Shown in pieces: positions 44,401 to 56,000 of a stretch of 64,000 nucleotides of DNA. This stretch comes from Smittia aterrima (Eukaryota; Arthropoda; Insecta; Diptera; Chironomidae): NCBI GenBank assembly GCA_033063855.1, contig CP093830.1, forward strand, positions 11,098,854-11,162,853. Direction: 5' to 3'. A model generated the notes under the pieces. It was not told the DNA's origin, made no database searches, and was given only the letters and a program-made list of their open reading frames with translations. Each line of letters begins with the position of its first letter. Within the stretch, counting starts at the first letter, position 1. The position numbers and the translations under genes are program-made.

Positions 44401-47400
44401 AATTCATCGCTCGCAGTCCGCTCTTGTAATTTTCTAAATCGCTTTCAATTTGATTATAGACGAAGAAGAAAAGCAAATATACTCAGCGATTGATGCGGAA
44501 GAACTTCACTCGTTCATCTCTCGGGAGATTTATTGAGATTAAGCATGAAAAGTTTTATTTTCCACTTCGGATTTATGCAACATTTGAATCACAGCGTTTG
44601 TTCAAGCGGCTTTGCATACTCAAAGTTCCCAGAAGGTTTTAAAGCAGTTCTCTCTCTTTTTTTTTTCAACGAGAAAACAAGCGAACTGCAGAAACTCAAT
44701 CCGGTTAAATACTTGAGAGGATACTTATGAAAAGGGGAAACGATTTGCCTGCCTTTTACTCGTCAAACAATAAATCACAAAGAACGTCGCGGGTAATAAA
44801 AATCAAATAGATCATAGTCGTCGTTTTGCTTAAAAGAGGAAAAGCATGAAATCCTCAAAACCTTCCCCACTGAGTTCTCAGCAAAGTCTCAATCTCTGGG
44901 TTGAAAAGGTTTCCTTCATAGCTTTACGTTGATTTCATTTTTTTGGCGCACCTAAATTTTATTTGATTTCATTCCGCTCATGAGACAAAGCGAGCGCATA
45001 AAAAGGGGCAAAAATGTTTCTTCTCTCGCGTTCTTAATGAAAAATTGCTTTTTGAATCAATTTTTATCAAGAAAAACCTTTTTTCTCGCTTCGTGCGATG
45101 TTAAGTGAAAAACCCATTTTACGCTGCAAAAAAAAATGTTTAAAACGCTGAAAGGCTTAGATTAATCATGTGAAGTCAGTTTATCACTTCGACATATGGT
45201 CGCAAGGCTCTGTTCGTTTCGGTGAGTAATTACCGCGCTCCAAAGGCAACTCGTGTCTTGTGGAGCTTGAGAAAAACATAAAAATCTGCGTCACTATCGT
45301 TGTTTCATGTCAAACGCTCTGATATTTCACATGATATGTTTACAAGCTAAGGAGAGGCTTGTGAGGAAATAAATTTATTGCTGTAATTGAAAGTTCTAAT
45401 GTCTCATTCTCGCTGCATTTACTTTCCGACTAATTGCTTCGCTTTGTACCTTTTTGTTAGGCGGCGAACATTAAGATCAAACTCGACTCATCCGCAGATA
45501 GCGTAGATTGATTATTTTCACCTTCGCATGTGGTTTATGATTATGATATTATAATGAAGCCTAGGATGAGGCAATAACGTTCGTTCGCCCCCTAAAATTT
45601 GATCGAAGGAGATAGCTTCGCTCGTTTTTTTTCTGTGTGAGTTATTAAGGTGTAAGACTTAACGAAGAAGATTGAAGATAACGTCTCGCGCGGTCATCCG
45701 AGACCCCAATGTTAAACCGTCATTAGTAAAGTGATGCGCGATTCCAGGAAGTTTTCAATTTCAAGAGAGTCGACGATGAGATTTCATCAGCGTGTGTCGT
45801 TCACTCTATTGTTGGAGATCGAGTGATTTATTCGTTGAGCCACACGATTATTACAAACTCACTCCGCTTTAAAGTCACGATCGTTTAGCGAAACATTGTA
45901 TAACTCGCGACAAGAAATCTCGTTGTGTGTTCAATAAGTCGTTCAATTGTTGATGATAACGAACAATGGAAGTCAGCTCGAGAGGAACAGAAGTTGAAAC
46001 TGGTTCAATAATCTCTTTGAGAAAGTTCGTTCGTTCTACCAACGCGTCAGACGATTTATGACTCGGACGAAAGGAGAAACTTTTTTCAAGCGATGAACTC
46101 GATGGCGTCAGATGAGAAATTGCGAAAAAAAACAACGTCTCGCTTTTCTATGATTTGTTTTGCCATCGAAAATATGACAAAGATCTTGGATAGGTCGGAA
46201 GAAAACAACGAGCGTGAGTGTAAACATAAATCGGTGACATAATCGTAGAAGCTGAGCTTAGAATAAAGGGCACACTTCAATTTGAAATATCATGAACGTG
46301 ACGATGCGTTGCTCGCGATTTAATCTAAAACATATTTAAACAATGAATTGCTCGAAGGTCACGCATCGATTCGGGTCACGATGAATTCACATTTCTTCTA
46401 TTTATTATTATTCCCTTCGACTCACGACGCAACATCAAAGCTCCGATCACAAAAGATTGAGAATTCTTTGATCGAATGAGTTATTGTGAAACATCAAAGG
46501 CATTCTAAGACAATCGAGGAGGAAATTGCGGCGTAACGCACACTGAATCGACCGCATAAATCAATCAATCGATGTTTCTCAATCCCTTTGCCTTCAATTT
46601 GAATTCAAAGTTCTCGAATGCTAATTGGCAGAATCTCAGCAAAAGGTTTTTCTCGTCTTCAAGAGAGTTAGTGTAATTGACTGTTATTAATTGAATTAGT
46701 GACGGTGAAGATAAATTGCCAAAATTATTCAGTGAAACGACTCGCAAGTCCTTGTACGAATGAGTTGAGGTTTATTTTTTATTGAGCCGCTGACCCAAAT
46801 TCGTCGCTACGTTGAATTTTCCTTTGGCAAATTTTCCTTCTCCATTTTGCGAAAAATCGGAAATTTCTCAGCAGATCATGAGAAAATGTTTTCACATCAA
46901 TTAACAAACTTGAAGCGCGTAAAATTTTTGCTGATATTCCCGTCAATGTCAATAGAACGTCTCGCGAATGACATGAACAAATAACGTCGGCTGCTTCTTT
47001 CCCTCGAAGACATTTCTCCCTCCCTCGAACTTGATATCAAAAAATCGTTCAATAAGCTTCGGAAAAACATCTTCATTTCGCCTATTTTTATCGAACGACT
47101 TCTCTCTCACACTCCGAAACGATGAGTCGAGCAAATATGCGATGGAAAAATATTTATTGCTGACTTTATAAACAGCTCCGATGGAAATGGCTTTTCAAGG
47201 CCAAATCAATCGGATTCTTCTTGATTTTGCTTGTGGAAGGGAAATGTGTTTCCACATTTTTCCTTAACCCAATGATTGCTCAACAATAAATTCCACTAAA
47301 TAAATTTTCATTGTTATTCAACGGCTCGGCATTTTCATTTTCATTTTCAAGAGAGGCAAATGGAAATGAAGGAAAATTGGGTCATAAAATTCATTGACAG

Positions 47401-50400
47401 ACTTTTCTCCCGCACAAAATGATTAATGTCTTGTTTTCTCTTTCCTCTTATTCCAGCAAACCCTAAAGATTGGTCAGATCATGCACTTTGGTGGCCAGCG
47501 AAGAACATCTGGCTCACAAGAACGCGCTCTACACTCGATCAAGTTGGACTGCATGCCGACGCCGTGCTCCACTTCACGCCGATGCACAAAATTCTACGAG
47601 TTCAGGTAAATTTATGGCGCCTGCCACTTGCTGCGGATTTAATCGAAGGAAATCGTTATGAAAACTGCAATTTAATTGAAATTCATTGCGAATGGAAATG
47701 CAAATTTAATGACTTCGTATCAGGCATCGGAGACACACTCGCCTTTCATTAATTGTAAAGTGTTCACTTACATCATCACAGAGAGTCGCAGACTTCAATC
47801 ATGAAGCTCGCTTGTGTTTTATTTCATCGAAGTCATCGCGGATTATTCTCGAGTGTCATAAAATAAATGCAAGCTCGTTCGTTTCGCGAGAAAATTATTC
47901 GATCGCGATGATTTGCATAATTGAAAACGAACGAACGAATTTTTGTTTCGTCATTGAAGCAAAGTCCGAGAATTTACTCGATGCAAATGAACTTCTTTGT
48001 TGTTAACAAAAGAAATAAAAAACGTTTCACGTCGGACAAAGTGACGAGCAATAAAATGTCACTTAATTGAATCACGAAAACTTCAGGGCGACGATTTATG
48101 AATATTAATTTCCTCGCGGTAACTCATTTGAAAATTGAGTCTTTAAATTTAATGGCTGCTTTAACAAACCCAACGACTTTGTCGTGAACATCTTGCGAAT
48201 CAACAAGAACAGCAATTACCAAACAACAAACGAATCGCCTCGGAGGTTTGTCAATTTCAATTTCACTGTAAATGGACAATTCCAGCAAATGACTTCGTCG
48301 GCGGTTTTCTTTTATGAAGATGAATAAGGGGACCATTGAAAGTTTCGTTTTATTTTACCTTTTAAAGCTTCAAATCTTCCGTGAAGCTACGAAAACAAAG
48401 AACTCAATTAGCTCGCCTAGGGGTTCAGCTAATTCAACATAATGGAGTTGAATATCCCGAGAAAAAGAGTTAAACGAACTACTTTGCTCAACCAGATCAT
48501 CATCGCAAAGTTTAATTGAATAATTAAATGCTCGGGTTGAACAGAAGTTCGTTTAATTGAAAAAGAAATCTTCAAGTCATTTAAAAAATCATTTAGCGAA
48601 CAATGGCATTGGGAAGTGTTTGACGTTTAATCTCCGCTCTCCCATGACCGTCCGACTCTAAATCAGTAATTGCCCGCTTTGCAAACATGTTGTCTGCAAA
48701 TCGTTGTGGAATGTCGAGTAGACATTATGCAAATTGAACAACTATGGTGACATGAAAGGACGCTGAGTGCAACCTGCTGTTCTGTTGAAATAACAAACCA
48801 ACTTGTCTCCCACACAATCAAATTCCCAATGTGCCACGAAGCTCGAGAGTCGAGAGATTCAAAACTGGGCGTCTATATGGACTTTATCACAGACCGAGCG
48901 CTGATTTGAATTACCGCTGAAGGCGATTAACGCTTTGGTAGAAAGAAGTTGATTCGACCGTGATGCGAGTCAGCAAATTGCTAGTGTAGCATGAAATATT
49001 GTTTGCGCAACGAAGGTGTCAGGTGTAAATCAGCCGCAAGTGATTCGACTTCTTCTCGCCATTTCATGAACAACAAAAGACGAATCAATTGAACTTCGTG
49101 TTAACGTCGAAAGATTGAATATCTCATTGCGATGATCACATTTCGATTGCGAGAGGAAGAAGCGACCACGTCGATCGACTGTGTCCATATAAAGATGTTG
49201 ACTGCCGCCAGGCGCGAAGTTTTAGATATTAAGCGGTAGATTAAATGACGAACGATGCCAAAAATGTCTGTTGTCGTTTTAAGCAGAGAACACGTCGAAC
49301 AAAACGTGTATGCAAATCAGCAAATCACTTCGTTAGCAATTTGGGTTGACCATCTGTGGCTTAAGAATTGCTTGAGAAAGTTTTGAAGATCGCAATTGAA
49401 TCTGAAAGAAGAGAAGTCTCCTTGACCCTGGTCAACCTTAAATTAAATTCTTAAGAATCGCGCAAACAATAAAAAACGATTTTCAATAATTTGTTGCTCG
49501 AGTTGGTGGGCGATCAGCGAAGTAACTCCCGCGCGATATTTTCGATCTGTTGTGTTGCTATTCCAAAGACTTGTGAATGAAGTTTTTTTTTGAACTGGAA
49601 GCGTGGGCTTAACGTGAATGGAGTCAACACGATTTCTTTATGAATGAAGTGAATTGGTTCGACGACAATTGCCAATTGGAAAACAAAGTCGTAAACTTTC
49701 TTTCTTGTTTTATCTCTTTGTAGATCCCTGATCTTCGTTACTTGGACTGTCGTGTCGACTTCTCAGTGAAAACATTCAAAGCTGTCGTTTCACTTTGTAA
49801 AGATTTGGGCATTCGATATCCTGAAGAGCTTTCGCTTTGCAAGCCTTTGTCACCTGAGCATCTGAAGAAGAATTATGCCGATCAGCCGAAGAAGAAAATG
49901 TTGGTGGAACAGAATGGAAACTATCAGAACAGTCGCGAGTACATTCAAGTGGCGCCTGATACCAACACATTCATCCCAACACACGCCAACAGTTTCCACG
50001 GCAGCGACAACAGCTTGGACGATCGTCCGTTCTTATGTGCTCCAGTGTCGTCCTCACAACGACCAACTCCGTCGCCACAGAACAATCCACAAGGCAGTAC
50101 GCCCATCAGTTCTCCAACCGGCACTCTTCGCCATCACACAAACGGGTTCCATCATAGCTTCAACGACTCGTCTTCTAGTCTCGGTGATTTCATCGAAAAT
50201 CTTGCTTACAGCCCAAGAGCTCCGAGCCCTGAAGCGATTTCAAAACTTGTTCGGCCGAAAACTCTCGTTGAGCGCGCAAGAATGAACGTTGGGTAAGAGA
50301 AAGTTTATTTTCTTCTCCTCCAACGCGTCCTAATCAATAATTTCACTTTCAGATGGTTGGACTCGTCGCTCTCAATCATGGAGCAAGGAATCCGTGAGTT

Positions 50401-51780
50401 TGACACTTTGTGCCTTCGCTTCAAATATTATTCGTTCTTCGACTTGAATCCAAAGTACGATCAAGTCCGAATCAATCAGCTCTACGAGCAAGCCAAATGG
50501 CAGCTTTTGAATGAAGAAATGGATTGCACAGAAGAGGAAATGTTAATGTTCGGTGCACTTCAGCTGCAAATAAATTTGCAAAATGATCAACCACAGCCAG
50601 ATTCAGGTATCGATACGTCGAGTTTGGACAATGGTGGAGATGATGATATTGACGCAGCTCTGAGTGAGTTACAAATTACGCTTGAGGGACCTCAGCGTGG
50701 AGGCAAGAACGGCGATATCACTTTCATACCGGAGCTTACCGATTACTTAAGATTCTTCAAGTGAGTTAAAGAGAAATTTCATTCGACTCATTTTAAACTA
50801 AACTTTACTTTTTCCACAGACCGAAGAAGTTCACGTTGAAGGCGTACAAACGCTATTGGTTTACCTACAAGGATTTGCATTTGTATTTGTTCAAGAGTCG
50901 GGAAGAAAGTCGCAGCAGTGCACTCCCAGCCGTTTCAATCAACCTTCGAGGTTGCGAAGTGACACCGGAAGTGAACTTGGCACAAGGAAAGTTCCATATT
51001 AAACTAGAAGTGCCACCAGAGTACGGAAATGGAACAAACAGCGAAGTTTGGATTCGATGTGATAACGAAGAACAATACGCTAAGTGGATGGCAGCATGTC
51101 GATTAGCTGCGAAAGGTCGTTCATTGGCCGATAGCTCTTATGAAAGTGAAGTTTCGAGCATTCGATCGTTCCTGAGCATGCAAAAGCCAGCACAAGCTCC
51201 AGCTGTCAATATCAATCCAAACCAGATCGATCCTACCGAATACTTAGCGCCACGTTTCGCTAAGAAGCTCAGCAAGAAAGCAGGTCACAGAATGCTCGAC
51301 GCACATGCAAATGTCAAAAACTTGTCGCTAATTGAATCAAAATTGAACTACATCAAAGCTTGGCAGAGTCTTCCCGAGTACGGCGTCTCTCTCTTTGTCA
51401 TTAAATTCGATGGACACAAGAAAGCTTGTCTGCTAGGTGTCACAAACAATCGCATCATGCAGATGGACATCGGAAGTGGCGATCATGTAAAAACTTGGCG
51501 ATACAACACAATGAAGGTAAAGAGTGAATAGAAAAAACCTTGAAGTTCATTTGTCTAACGATGCTTTTCTTTGTTTTAGGCGTGGAACGTTAATTGGGAA
51601 GTCAAACATATGATGATTCAACTCGAAGGCGAGAACATCATCTTCTCCTGCCTCTCAAGCGACTGCAAAGTCGTCCACGAGTTCATTGGCGGTTACATCT
51701 TCATGTCAATGCGCTCAAAGGAGAACAACCAAACGCTGAACGAAGAAATGTTCCACAAGCTTACCGGCGGATGGAATTAA
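20463..51780 (+). CDS. Fit1: Kindlin (fermitin), integrin co-activator
   Basis: Six coding exons: 20463-20592, 47457-47605, 49724-50292, 50353-50760, 50820-51516 and 51580-51780. All phases agree and total 717 residues. F0 (about 1-93) has TWNLRVVITDL, VHIGGVMLKL-type HIGGVMLKL, and DWSDHALWW. F1 carries a long Ser/Pro-rich loop (about 150-270). F2 includes GWLDSSLSIMEQGI, FKYYSFFDLNPKYD, LYEQAKW and a PH domain opening PKKFTLKAYKRYWFTYKD (about 419-520). The F3/PTB domain ends CKVVHEFIGGYIF and LTGGWN. Kindlins bind integrin beta tails and membrane phosphoinositides to activate integrins at adhesion sites. Human paralogues are about 680 residues. Drosophila has two genes, Fit1 and Fit2, and I cannot tell which is closer. 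The integrin-contact QW pair reads AW here. Confidence 0.95.
20593..47456 (+). other. Giant first intron of kindlin (26.9 kb)
   Basis: Bounded by GTAAGC after 20592 and TTATTCCAG before 47457. Every open frame inside is short (at most about 150 codons), overlaps others and has no domain. No tRNA, mobile element, long tandem array or inverted repeat was recognised. Only short simple tracts occur, such as (GAT)n near 25590, (CT)n near 28480 and 39665, and homopolymer T runs near 32167, 37135 and 37210. The composition is even throughout, with many AT-rich ATTA/TTTATG words. Its size against neighbouring introns of 51-150 bp suggests a regulatory reservoir, but that is inference. Confidence 0.75.
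47606..49723 (+). other. Second intron of kindlin (2.1 kb)
   Basis: GTAAAT donor after GTTCAG and a TTTGTAG acceptor, phase 0. No gene or repeat was recognised inside. Like the first intron it falls within the F0/F1 coding region, whereas introns 3-5 are about 59-63 bp. Confidence 0.75.
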
Positions 51781-52479
51781 TTAACTTAATATTGTAAAAC
51801 TTTATTTTTCTGTTTAGCTCGTTAGTCAAAAAAAAAATGAAAGAAAAATATTTTAAATAATTCTTGAAAGAAAAAAGAAAACTTTGCCTTGGAAAAAAAA
51901 AGTTTTGTAAATAATTTATTGCCACGAAAAAAACGCGAAAATGGAAATAGTCTTTAAAACGAACAATGATTAATTGAATTAACCATCTGCAAATATCTAA
52001 GGGATTGCTTCGGAGTCTTCTCCTTTTTCAATCGGCCTAAGAAATATGCCAAAATGTGTCTTCAACATGTTTCTGTGTCTTTCTGATCTACTTACAACAG
52101 GAAATTTAAGCACAATTTGATGCCAACACAATCGAGAACAACTCCTATTGGAGTAAAAGTTAGCTGAAAGCTGAATTAAATTTTAATTTTATTAAAAACG
52201 AAAAAATATTAAATGTAATTTATCGCTGTAATTAACATTTCTCCCCCTCAACAACACCAACGAATTAACAAAATTGTTATGGATGTTTTTGTATTTAAAA
52301 AATTATTTCGTTCTTTTGACGGATTTACAGTGAAATGTCAGTGAATCATGAAGCAGCCTAAACCTTGGAAAATAATTTGTCTGTAAACTTTCTTAATCGC
52401 TGTAAATATTTGATTGAACGATTACAATTTTATGTTTTAATAAAAAGCGAAAAATTTAATGACTCTAAGCTGATCTGTT
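51781..52479. other. Kindlin 3' UTR and tail-to-tail junction with lin-52
   Basis: 699 bp, very AT-rich. AATAAA at 52439-52444 is a plausible kindlin poly(A) signal only 36 bp from the lin-52 stop codon on the other strand. A reverse-strand TTTATT at about 52189 could serve lin-52. If both are used, the two mRNAs overlap in antisense by a few hundred bases. Confidence 0.55.
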
Positions 52480-53048
52480 TTATTTCTTTCTGTTCCCAAC
52501 GGCTCCAGTTGCGAAGATGTTGAGATATTTTCCGCGAGTGATTTCTTTGCCTTCTTCCATTCCCAGTTGATAGCCTTCGTCGTAGAGTCTTTTGATTTCA
52601 GCAATGACGCCAGATTTTGGAAGACTTCCGAGTTCTGAAATGAATTTCTGTTAGAACTTGAATCTTAGAAGTGAGAAGAGACTTACGATAGATCATTCTG
52701 ATATCTTCTTGTGTTAATCCCGAGTCAGTTTTCCGGGAATTCTTGTGAGCTGATTTGGCAAAGTTTTCACTGCCAGGAACCTTCTCTGGCCATAGTTCAG
52801 GTGAAGATCGAAGGTTCTCGCTGCTCAGAAGGTAGTTTTCATCTAAAAATGAGAAGTTAAGAGAAAAATGTTTGTTTACATTTTTGAAAAACGAAAAATT
52901 TGAATTGAAGAGAGAAATCAAAGAAAATATTGAACACTCGACTTGATTTGTATGATCGACAAGAAAAGTGAAATTTCTATCAATTAGACTTTAATTAATC
53001 TCTTCAATAAACACTTTAATTTAGATATTTACCTTCGTTGTTTGACAT
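52480..53048 (-). CDS. lin-52: LIN-52, DREAM/MuvB complex subunit
   Basis: Three minus-strand exons: 53048-53033 (16 nt), 52842-52687 and 52634-52480. Phases are 1 and 1, giving 108 residues. The protein contains LLSSENLRSSPELWPEKVPG, which matches the LIN52 motif LSFEKLDRASPDLWPEQLPG that contacts the Rb-like pocket. The C-terminal half, QLGSLPKSGVIAEIKRLYDE then GYQLGMEEGKEITRGKYLNI, matches ELGSL...LQNLAYQLGLDESREMTRGKFLNIL of human LIN52 (116 residues). LIN-52 links the MuvB core to Rb-family repressors or B-Myb in cell-cycle gene control. A 50-codon shadow of exon 2 extends into its introns and was not used. Confidence 0.9.
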
Positions 53049-56000
53049 TTTCGTGAAGCGCGGTTATTGTACTAGATTCGAAACAAAGTCTTCCTCCGCT
53101 TTCAACGTGCAGCGCCTTTAAAATCCGATTTAAAGTATTTCTTCAAAAAAAAAAAGATTTCGTTTTGTGGAAAACTATTTTTACTTTTTTCGAGAAATTT
53201 AAAACCCAACTTAGACTCATATAATTTCACAGCCGATACTTTAGAAAGCGTAGGAAGACTTTTGTATGAAAATGTTGAATTCGCCTTCAACGAAATCAAT
53301 TAATTTTATTTAGTTTTAATTGAATTTGCTTAATCCTAATAGAAAATGATTTTAATTTCCTCTTTTTCTCGAGTTAAACGAACGATGCTTATGTTAGAAA
53401 GAAAACTTTTCAAGATTCCAGAACGGAAACATTTTTCTTCATCAGTTTATATTCGATTTTTTTTTATCTTGAACATTGTAGATAAAGTTTTCTTTGGGAT
53501 TCTTCATAGACGACCCCGAAGTCTGCTTAATTCAATTTTGATAGCGTGATTAAAGTTTTCTTTCTTCTATTAGATGTAGTTTAGTTTTATTCTTCAGTCA
53601 GAACAACCCTGAACTTTGAGCCATGTCTTCGTCCTACTTTTATCATTTTTATGGAACAAAAAAATTTACAGGATCGAGAACAAACTTTTCTCAACTCGTT
53701 TAGAAACTTCTGCTTACATAAACACTGGCGTTCACTTGATTGTTTACGTAGCATGAAAAATTACTTGCATGATGTCACATGCTCGACTCTTTACTGTTTT
53801 CTTTGGAATTTCAATCCATAACTTAAACAGTTTAAAGCTTTTGAACAACAAGAGCACTCAACAGCTTTGCTGAGAAAGGCTTAACACAAAGTCGTTCTCT
53901 AATTGATTATTAAAAGAGAAATTCAGTGGAAAACAGTAAGAAAACAAAAACTGCTAAAGCGATAAATTGAATAAATTTCCGAACAGCTTTTCTTCATTCA
54001 ACGAACAATTTTGGGAAATTCTCGCCTCTGTTCATTAAAAAAGTTCGTGACGACGACACACACGAGTCGAATGTAGTCAACATCAGATCCCTTTTAGCCT
54101 CAGGAGATTTTTTGGCTTACTCTTATCCTATAACGTTCATCAAAACAAGAATTCGGTTGAAGAGCAGAAGCTCCGACTTCCTGTTTACTTTATGAGTGAG
54201 TGTCAAGATAAGCAAAAGATTGAAGAGTTGAGTTATGCCAACAATGTTTCGCTTTTTGGAAATGACTCGCTCAAACTTCTCAAGGGTTATCACTTTCCCC
54301 TTGACAGAAAATAATTTAATCTGAACATCGAAAATTAAAGATTACGAGAAGAAGAAAAATTCTCCACAAACCTCAACTACAATTCAAATTTGTCTGCAAC
54401 ATTCCTTCCGTTCTGCTCGTCTGAGCTTCTAAGCAAGATGGATGAGATTTCATTATTTCATTCAAAGTCCATCTTTCACCGCACAAAAGACGAACTTTCG
54501 CCCTGTTTTAATATTTGCCTTGTGAAGGAAGAAACGGCGAGTGGTTCCGGAAGGGTTGCAAGTCGAGCTTCATTACACAGACTGTGAGTGAGAGAGAAGT
54601 CCTGAGAATTGAAAAAAGGTTCAAACCGACATAAAAGGGACACGAAGCGACGATGTGGGCGATTCCTTTTCGTTTACAAAGCAAAATGTTGCGTTGAAAA
54701 GAGTTTAAGTCGAGCGACTTCCGAAAATTAAACAAGCCTGAAAAATTCGTCGTCCGCTTTGGGATTCCTCGACTTAAACTGTCGTCATAACTCTTGCTCA
54801 GCACCCGCCGGGAGAGAGAGCCTTTTTTCTGATATCAAATGATGACATTTAATTGCTGACCGTTTTCCTCTCTCTTTTTTTTTCGGAAAGAAACGTGAAC
54901 ACAATTTCCGCTCAGGGTGGAATTCGAGACGCATTTAATTAAATCTTGCTTCTATTTCCTTCGTTTCTTGAATCCCCAAAACCCTTGAAAATAATTCACG
55001 CACGCGATAAATTCCCACAAAGTAGATTTTCTTATCAGGAGAAAGAGCGAAAGACAACGAAGAATCCGCAAAGCGAGGTCAGGGGGGAGGTGTCGGTAAA
55101 AAATAGAAAATACCGGGAGCGATGTATTTTGCCATTTTTATTCTCTTTTTCTTCTCGATCCATGAATAAATGTTTTTCACAAGAAAACGAGCCATAACAA
55201 TTGAGGAGGAGAGAACAGATAAGGAGAGGAAATGCCATTATCATTAATAGCTGAGCTTTGAATGTGTTCCGTCGTTTTTTCCTTCATTTCTTTATTATAA
55301 AGTAGAGCATGAGAGTTGTCTCCCATTTTCCACTCCCGGAACCGAAGGGCCATTACTTTAACGGAGTATTTATGTTGCAAACTCACATACTTCGTCCGCT
55401 CAACATCGAATGTCCTTTTACTTAACAAGACGAACAAGACGAGTATAAAAGTTTCTCCCTCGTTAAGCAAGCTTCTCTTCAAGTTTTTCCCTTCAATGGA
55501 AAAACATGGAAATCGAGTAGCAACAGCCAACGCCAAACAGTAAAGTGCGTCGAGACCCGAGAGTGCCCATTAAAATGAGTAATGGATCCTTTGGGAATAC
55601 TTCAAACAAAAGCAGGAGAAACTTTGCTCTTCAAAGTTATTTGTGTGACATTGAAAAACTTTGGGGACTCGACTTAAATTAGGTCACTAACGTCAAGTGC
55701 TGTAATTTATGGATGAACCCTAACCAAAGCTTATTTCCGTTTTTAAGGAAAATGTTAAATTAGAACTTTCAGTGGTTGAAGAAAATTTCCAGCCGCAAGC
55801 TCAACAAAGGCAATTTCTTCCGCTGGAGTCGAATCATCTAAACAAACTATGATTCTTTACACAGCGTCCGCCTCAATGCCGCTGAGCACGAAATTATTTC
55901 TGTGATAAATCGAAGTTCATTGATATTCTGATTCGTGAGATATCTCTTCCAGATTGTGTTGTTCGATTTCGATTGAGACTTGATGTATTTTCATTCGTGT

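Noticed and set aside
20593..47456. Nested genes within the kindlin intron suggested by many 60-150 codon frames
   Set aside because: They occur on both strands at chance lengths, overlap each other, and show no domain, signal peptide or repeat structure.
48880..48910. miR-2-like TATCACAG seed (also near 59580)
   Set aside because: Only the eight-base seed matches, the rest of the mature sequence does not, and no flanking hairpin is apparent.
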